Of a DNA stretch of 64,000 nt, positions 58,708 through 64,000 are shown one piece after another (position 1 is the stretch's first letter; every line of letters begins with the position of its first letter). Where the stretch lies: NCBI GenBank assembly GCA_933207985.1, contig OW240921.1, forward strand, positions 103,978,958 through 104,042,957, read 5' to 3'. The notes beneath the pieces are model-generated. The model did not search any database, was not told where the DNA came from, and saw only the letters and a program-made list of their open reading frames with translations. A program made the translations under genes and the position numbers. This stretch comes from Pelobates cultripes (taxonomy: Eukaryota; Chordata; Amphibia; Anura; Pelobatidae).

Positions 58708-58800
58708 AGGTATATGTCCTTCTGAAATTAAGGGTGTAGCATCAGGGGGTGCACTTCAAATTCAAGTTGCGCAAGACTCCAATCCTTTTTTCCTGTTTGG

Positions 58801-59993
58801 CCCTTATTTTCAAATCCAGGAGATGTTTAATTTTGACCTGCATCACAGACAACAAAACACAACGCACACAGTATTGCTGTTAGAATTGAGAAGGAGTCAT
58901 TGCATTGTGTGTTTGCTTGTATACAGCTAAAAAGGTTCCAGAGGCCTCTTTACTGTGTGATTAAATATCCAGGACTTTCTCTACGAGCTAAGTCATTTCT
59001 GTTCATAAAGCACCTGAATGCAAGGCGATGCTTTATAGTGTGTCAGCAACAACCTCACAATGAGTTATGATCTTCTTTTTACGACGGGTTCCATCTATTA
59101 TTTCCTGTTTACTTTCTACCAATTTATAGCTGTGATTCTGTTGCATTCCTCTTATTTATGTTTCTGTTGTACATAGGTGTTGTTGATTAAATGTTTTAAG
59201 AAAGCCCCTTTATAACTATTTTATAACCACACATGTCTCGGAATAGCTGTAATAGCCTGCTACATTGTTGCATTTGAAGGCAGTGTGATGATTATAGATA
59301 CCAATTTTACAAGGCTAAAAACTGTTTATGTGCATATTATGGGATGAATTCAATGTGCACTTTTCACATGTGTTGTTATCGCCTCTCTGCATGGAGCTCA
59401 ATATTTTATAGGTTTTGAACCACAATAATTAGAATCTCAGTAAAATGTAATTTATTTTTTATTTTTTAAATTTTGAAATGTTATTAAAATTAATGTTGAG
59501 TATTGAATACTCTTTAGAAATTAACATTTTGCATTCTGAAACTGAGAGCAAAACATGTATATGCAGATGTAGACAGAATTACTAGTATACATGATTAGTA
59601 TAACTATATTGATCTTGATTTTGTAAATAACATAAAATCTTTTACTTGTACGATTATATCTAGTACAAATCTTTGGATCATTTAATGCATCATTCACATA
59701 CTAATATCAAAACATGTAAGGTTTTGTGCCAATAAAAGAGCTGTAAAAGCCTCCAGTATTTTCAAAAGCCTTACTTTAGATCAATGAACTTCTAAGTAAC
59801 ATCCTAAGGAATAACACTGCAGGGGGCTTAATAAGCTCTAAAGGAAGAGATATCAAATTTGTCAATTATATCTTTCCGCACTTACAACAGAGACTGGGGA
59901 AAGAGACAGTGCGATCATTTTCCCCAGATATTTTCTTAGCATTTCACTTCAAAGGTAAGGGACTGATTTAAGAGAAGAGAGAATGCACAGTGG
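58801..59993. other. No gene seen; AT-rich
   Basis: Unique-looking AT-rich sequence; no domain, RNA or repeat end recognised. Confidence 0.45.
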
Positions 59994-60261
59994 TTAAAGG
60001 TGCACTCTAAGCACCAAAACAACTTTAGCTTAATAAAGCACTTCTTATGTATAGCTCACAACCCAGCAGTCTGCTTAATTCTTTGCTATTTAGGTGTTAA
60101 ATAAATTTGTTTCTATAGCCCTATACCACACCTGGCTGAGACTCATGCAGCTTCCCTACAAACTTTCTTAAAAAGAGGTTTCATTTGTAAACTTCCCTTA
60201 TTGCACAGTGTGTTTAATTTAGAAGTAATTAACTTCTACTTTACTAATATGAAACAGCCTT
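59994..60261 (+). mobile_element. T2-like MITE, left part, cut by assembly gap
   Basis: Starts TTAAAGGTGCACTCTAAGCA and follows the same plan as 2890-3443 ('aacaactttagcttaat', 'tgctatttaggtgttaaat', 'agcttccctacaaac'). The remainder is lost at the gap. Confidence 0.65.
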
Positions 60262-60361
60262 NNNNNNNNNNNNNNNNNNNNNNNNNNNNNNNNNNNNNNN
60301 NNNNNNNNNNNNNNNNNNNNNNNNNNNNNNNNNNNNNNNNNNNNNNNNNNNNNNNNNNNNN
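60262..60361. other. Assembly gap, 100 N
   Basis: Exactly 100 N, a conventional placeholder for a gap of unknown size. A MITE lies on the left and retrotransposon pol on the right, so the two sides need not be adjacent. Frames running through it are not meaningful. Confidence 0.99.
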
Positions 60362-61066
60362 TGGAGGTCAGGAGAATAAACAAGGATATCATTGAGGTAT
60401 ACAAGTGCAAAAGAGTAAATATAATCCCTTAGCACATTGTTAATGAATTCCTGAAATACGGCTGGGGCATTGCATAACCCGAAGGGCATAACAAGATATT
60501 CATAGTGTCCATTTCTAGTGTTAAATGCCATCTTCCACTTGGGATCACTCTTAATCCTGACCAAATTGTATGCACTCCTGAGGTCAAGTTTGGTAAAGAC
60601 CTTAGCACCCTGGAGTCTGTCAAACAATTCGGAGATAAGGGGAATGGGATAGGCATTTTTTATGGTGATTTTGTTTAATGCCCTATAGTCAATGCAAGGA
60701 TGTAATTTTCCATCTTTTTTGACATGAAAAAGAACCCTGCACCAGGGGAGGATAATTTGCATATGTGACCCTTACGTAAGGCATCACTGATGAACTCCTC
60801 CATGATTTTACTCTCTTGTGGGGATAAAGCATATATCGCCCCTTTAGGAGGCAGAGGCCTGGGCAGCAGACCAATGGAACAATCATTTAATCTATGTGGA
60901 GGTAGAACATCAGTTTTACTTTTACTAAACACTTCCCTAACCTCCCAATACTGCATGGGTATTTCGGGGGTAGTGGGTGTAAATAGGTGACATACAACCC
61001 TTTGACAGTCTGTACCCCATTCCAGTATTTCCCCTTTGACCCAGTCAATATGAGGGTTGTAAAAAC
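60362..61066 (-). pseudogene. Ty3/gypsy-type pol: reverse transcriptase fragment
   Basis: The minus strand reads NPHIDWVKGEILEWG, DVLPPHRLNDCSIGLLP and YALSPQESKIMEEFISDAL, then in another frame [35 protein letters not shown] and [19 protein letters not shown]. It ends at [13 protein letters not shown] beside the gap. This is the standard protease-to-RT order of vertebrate Ty3/gypsy (Metaviridae-type) LTR retrotransposons. A frameshift lies near 60,735. The usual YLDD/YVDD active site reads YLND (codon at 60391-60393). The rest of pol is lost in or beyond the gap. Confidence 0.9.
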
Positions 61067-62519
61067 AAGGGGGGGGGGAGAGTCAGCACTAAATAACTAG
61101 AATGTAAAGCAGCAACCCAAATAAGGGAATCCCTCAAAACCCTTAATAAAATGAACAGGAAAGATGGAGGTAAGAGCTGCACTAAAAAGGCCTGTATAAG
61201 TAGACTAAAACTAATAGAGACCAAAACAAAAATGGTTTAAAATGATACACACCAACAGATAAATCTATATATATATATAGGAGACAGTGAGGGAAAATCT
61301 CACTTTAAACAACAGAATCGAAATAAAATGCAAATTAAGTGAACAGAATTAAGATAAATCAGTCCAGATAATGAAATGTGATGGAGGTAAAAGTCTCACT
61401 AATACGTAGAGTAAGGTAATGGTACAGTCCTCAGGAATTGATCTGTCCGGATTGATAAAATTTCCGCATATGTGGAGACAAAAAAAGGGAGAGTACGACA
61501 AGCAGCCGATAGCGTAATATTGTAAAATCCAATGGTAAAATAGATAAAAGGAAAGTAATACACTCACATTTGTGAGAGCTATTAACCAGCTCTGGGATGA
61601 TGGGCGTGTAGCGGTATAATCCCCGCTAGAGGATATATGGGAGAGGTACGTCTGTCGCTCCGGCTTGGTAGAATCAGTGCTCTAAAATAAAAGTAAAAGA
61701 CAGCAATAGTGCTCTCCGTATATAGGAATAAGGAAATAAAATATATATAAAATATACTCACAAGAGTAGAGCAGGAAGTACTGCTCTATCAATACAGCAT
61801 TAGTGGAATATAAGGATATGTAAATTTAAAATTGGCGCCAAAACTTGGATCAGCCAATAGAGACAGATTTTCAAAAAACATGTATAAAACAGACAATAAC
61901 ACATATAGCTTAATAGATTAAACAAATATGAGCTAGATAGTGTAATTATATATTAAAAACGAGATCTGTGTAGTGAAATATTAGTAAGAGAAATTGCGTC
62001 ACGTGACAGGCATTATTTGGAGCTAAGCTCCATGGGTAATGTAGTTTCGCCAGTCGACGCAAGCCGGCAAAAGAGGGGCGGGGTTGGGGAGTGTGACGAG
62101 CAGCTCGCTCACACCAGTAGTCGATAAGACTACAAATACAAGGGGAGGGGCTAAGAGGGAAGCAGCAGACAGTGAAAATATGCCGCTCTGAAACCGACGG
62201 CGGCACCGTTTATTCATGCCATCAGAAACATCATGTTACAGGGGTAAAGTGAAAAACCCACTACCCTAACTAAAAAATTGAAAAAATCAAATCATGCATA
62301 TATAAGATAACAAAATACATGTAAACATATCACTTGAGAGTATACATAAACTAATCATATATAGAAGAATAAAAATTGTACAGAACCTATATAAGAGAGA
62401 GGTAAAAAGAGTGTCCTTTATATGGGGGTAACATTACATTATATAAATTAAAAAGAGATAGATAAAGGAATTCCGTAAAAACAGTATAGCAATAAAAAAA
62501 TATATATATAGCAATAAAA
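61067..62519 (-). other. No gene seen; probably Penelope 3' flank
   Basis: A-rich on the plus strand; contains a GC-rich patch at 61990-62210 ('gcgtcacgtgac', 'ggggcggggttggg'). It lies downstream of the Penelope endonuclease end on the minus strand, so may include its 3' UTR and terminal repeat. No hammerhead core was found here. Confidence 0.35.
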
Positions 62520-62705
62520 AAGATTATAAAAAATTGTGCAGATCAAAGTCTGCATGTAAACCATGAGTTATGAGGGTCTGTAGCATGTAGACCCATTCCA
62601 TTTCTACATTTCTACTTTTCCTAGGACATTCTTGATATTTTTTTATTCCCATACATTTTAAGCATTTTTGGATTTTTATTGTGATTAATAAAATGTTTGG
62701 ATACA
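62520..62705 (-). pseudogene. Penelope-like endonuclease, C-terminal end
   Basis: The minus-strand frame reads KCLKCMGIKK, then EMEWVYMLQTLITHGLHADF and DLHNFL before the stop. This parallels the C terminus of Penelope A (CIGIKK, EIEWVFNLKTLTPYGLNIDF, DLFNFI). The frame upstream of 62705 is hAT sequence, so only this end survives. A third, distinct Penelope copy. Confidence 0.75.
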
Positions 62706-62709
62706 GAAT

Positions 62710-64000
62710 CAGGGCCGCCATCAGAAATTTTGGGGCCCATGACAAAGCACGAGGTCTGGGCCCCCCCCCCACAACCTCCCTCCCGAGCCCACCCACGCCC
62801 TACCTAGTCCGCTCACAATGATGCAGGACTTAATGTGGTGTGTATAGTGGAAGTGAATTAGAATGTGTGTAATGGATGTAGTGTTTGTGTGTATTAGATA
62901 CTGTTTGTGCAGTGAATGCAGAGTGTGTGTTTGTGTAGCGGATCCAGTGTGTATAGTGAACGCAGAGTGTATTTGAGTAGTGGATGTAGTGTGTGTACAG
63001 TGATGTAGTGTGTGTTTGTGTAGTGGATGTAGTGTTTGTATGTACTAGATGAAATGTGTTTAGTGGATGCAGTGTCTGTAGTGGATGTAGTGTGTGTATT
63101 AGACACAGTGTCTGTGTATAGTGAATGCAGAGTGTTTCAATTTGTGGTGGATGTAGTGTGTACAGGATGTTTGTGTAGTGGATGCTGTGTGTACAGTTAA
63201 TGCAGAGTGTATGTTAGTGTAGTGAATGCAGAGTGTGTGTCAGTATAGTGAATCCAGAGTGTATGCATAGTTTAGTGAATGCAGAGTGTGTTAGTGTGTA
63301 GTGAATGCAGAGTGTGTTAGTGTGTAGTGAATGCAGAGTGTGTCAGTGTAATGAATGTAGTGTGTGTGTTAGTGCAGTGAATGCAGAGTGTGTGTAAATT
63401 TGTAGTGAATGCATAGTGTGTGTTAATGTGTAGTGAATGCAGAGAGTGTGTTAGTGTGTAGCGGATGCAGAGTGTGTGTTAGTGTAGTGAATGCAGTGTT
63501 AATGTGTAGTGAATGTAGAGAATGTGTTAGTGTGCAGCGGATGCAGAGTGTGTGTTAGTGTAGTGGATGCAGAGTGTGTGTTGTGTTAGTGTATGCAGTG
63601 TGTTGTGTTAGTGTATGCAGTGTGTGTGTGTGTGTTTTGTTAGTGTATGCAGTGTGTGTTGTGTTAGTGTATGCAGTGTGTGTGTGTGTGTTTTGTTAGT
63701 GTATGCAGTGTGTGTTGTGTTAGTGTATGCAGTGTGTGTGTGTGTTTTGTTAGTGTATGCAGTGTGTGTGTGTGTTTTGTGTTAGTGTATGCAGTGTGTG
63801 TGTTAGTGTATGCAGCATGTGTTGTGTTAGTGTATGCAGTGTGTGTGTGTGTGTTTTGTTAGTGTATGCAGTGTGTGTTGTGTTAGTGTATGCAGTGTGT
63901 GTTGTGTTAGTGTATGCAGTGTGTGTGTGTGTGTTTTGTTAGTGTATGCAGTGTGTGTGTTGTGTTAGTGTATGCAGTGTGTGTGTGTGTTGCGTTAGTG
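62710..64000 (+). mobile_element. hAT-type end with minisatellite, runs off the window
   Basis: Begins CAGGGCCGCCATCAGAAATT, a hAT-like CAG end that inserted into or beside the Penelope remnant. The preceding 8 bp (tacagaat) would be the TSD. The right end is outside the window. Confidence 0.6.
62830..64000. repeat. GT-rich minisatellite
   Basis: Units such as 'agtgaatgcagagtgtgtgt' (to about 63590) change to 'ttgttagtgtatgcagtgtg' (63590-64000). Cys/Val-rich frames across the latter are artefacts. Confidence 0.9.

Larger units (their letters stand above)
53717..58800 (-). mobile_element. Penelope-like element B with inverted end copies and nested insertions
   Basis: An 85-87 bp sequence at 53717-53803 recurs in inverted orientation at 58716-58800 ('gcacttcaaattcaagttgc', 'caagactccaatcctttttt'). 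Between them on the minus strand lie RT motifs, a GIY-YIG endonuclease, a 3' UTR and a hammerhead-like tandem array. A Tc1 element (54505-56110) sits in the 3' UTR and a hAT fragment (57919-58707) interrupts the RT. Three different reading frames are used, so it is inactive. Confidence 0.82.

Noticed and set aside
62524..62796. 90-codon minus-strand frame as one gene
   Set aside because: Chimeric: N-terminal part is hAT sequence, only the C-terminal part is Penelope endonuclease.
63671..63942. Cys/Val-rich small frames resembling cysteine-rich peptides
   Set aside because: Translation of a (TG)n-type minisatellite.

Overview
The window looks like intergenic or intronic DNA from a large, repeat-rich vertebrate genome, most probably a frog or toad. 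That is inferred from the mixture of elements: TTAA-flanked MITEs beginning TTAAAGG (the T2/Kolobok type described in Xenopus), L1-like and CR1-like LINEs, Penelope-like elements (PLEs), long-TIR Tc1 elements, Ty3/gypsy pol and many 8-bp-TSD hAT-type elements. No host exon, tRNA or rRNA gene was recognised. Every long reading frame with a recognisable domain is a transposable-element gene, and all show damage.

Layout. 0.2-2.1 kb: a satellite-stuffed hAT-type element. 2.9-3.4 kb: a T2-like MITE. 4.1-6.4 kb: a CR1 3' end, then a 5'-truncated L1 insertion with a 14-bp TSD. 7.9-11.2 kb: an LTR fragment, a CR1 reverse-transcriptase piece and an L1 ORF2 remnant. 11.2-17.2 kb: a block of diverged direct repeats, interrupted by a hAT element (12105-15972, TSD ctgtgtgg) that itself carries another (12335-15085, TSD ctccctcc). 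18.0-18.9 kb: a palindromic MITE and a Penelope tail with a minimal hammerhead ribozyme motif. 20.6-26.6 kb: an L1 (ORF1 and parts of ORF2) split by a 3-kb hAT element, which is split in turn by a solo LTR. 31.8-32.4 kb: a second solo LTR. 33.1-35.5 kb: a Penelope element. 35.6-39.2 kb: hAT inside hAT, both full of CA/GT-rich minisatellites. 40-52 kb: mostly AT-rich unique-looking DNA with MITEs, a 61-bp hairpin hAT MITE, a mariner-like palindromic MITE, a Tc1 fossil and a hAT element. 53.7-58.8 kb: a Penelope element flanked by inverted copies of its own end, broken by a nearly intact Tc1 element and a hAT fragment. 60-64 kb: a MITE cut by a 100-N gap, Ty3/gypsy pol, a Penelope endonuclease end, and a hAT end full of minisatellite running off the window.

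The elements record successive insertions rather than forming a pathway. Three themes stand out. First, several hAT-type non-autonomous elements, in families with different ends, carry large minisatellite arrays and GC-rich palindromes. Second, Penelope elements carry hammerhead-like motifs, and one locus has amplified part of that motif into a 38-bp tandem array. Third, two different MITEs share the same internal palindrome module. TSDs were read by eye; family names rest on recognised motifs and were not checked against a database.
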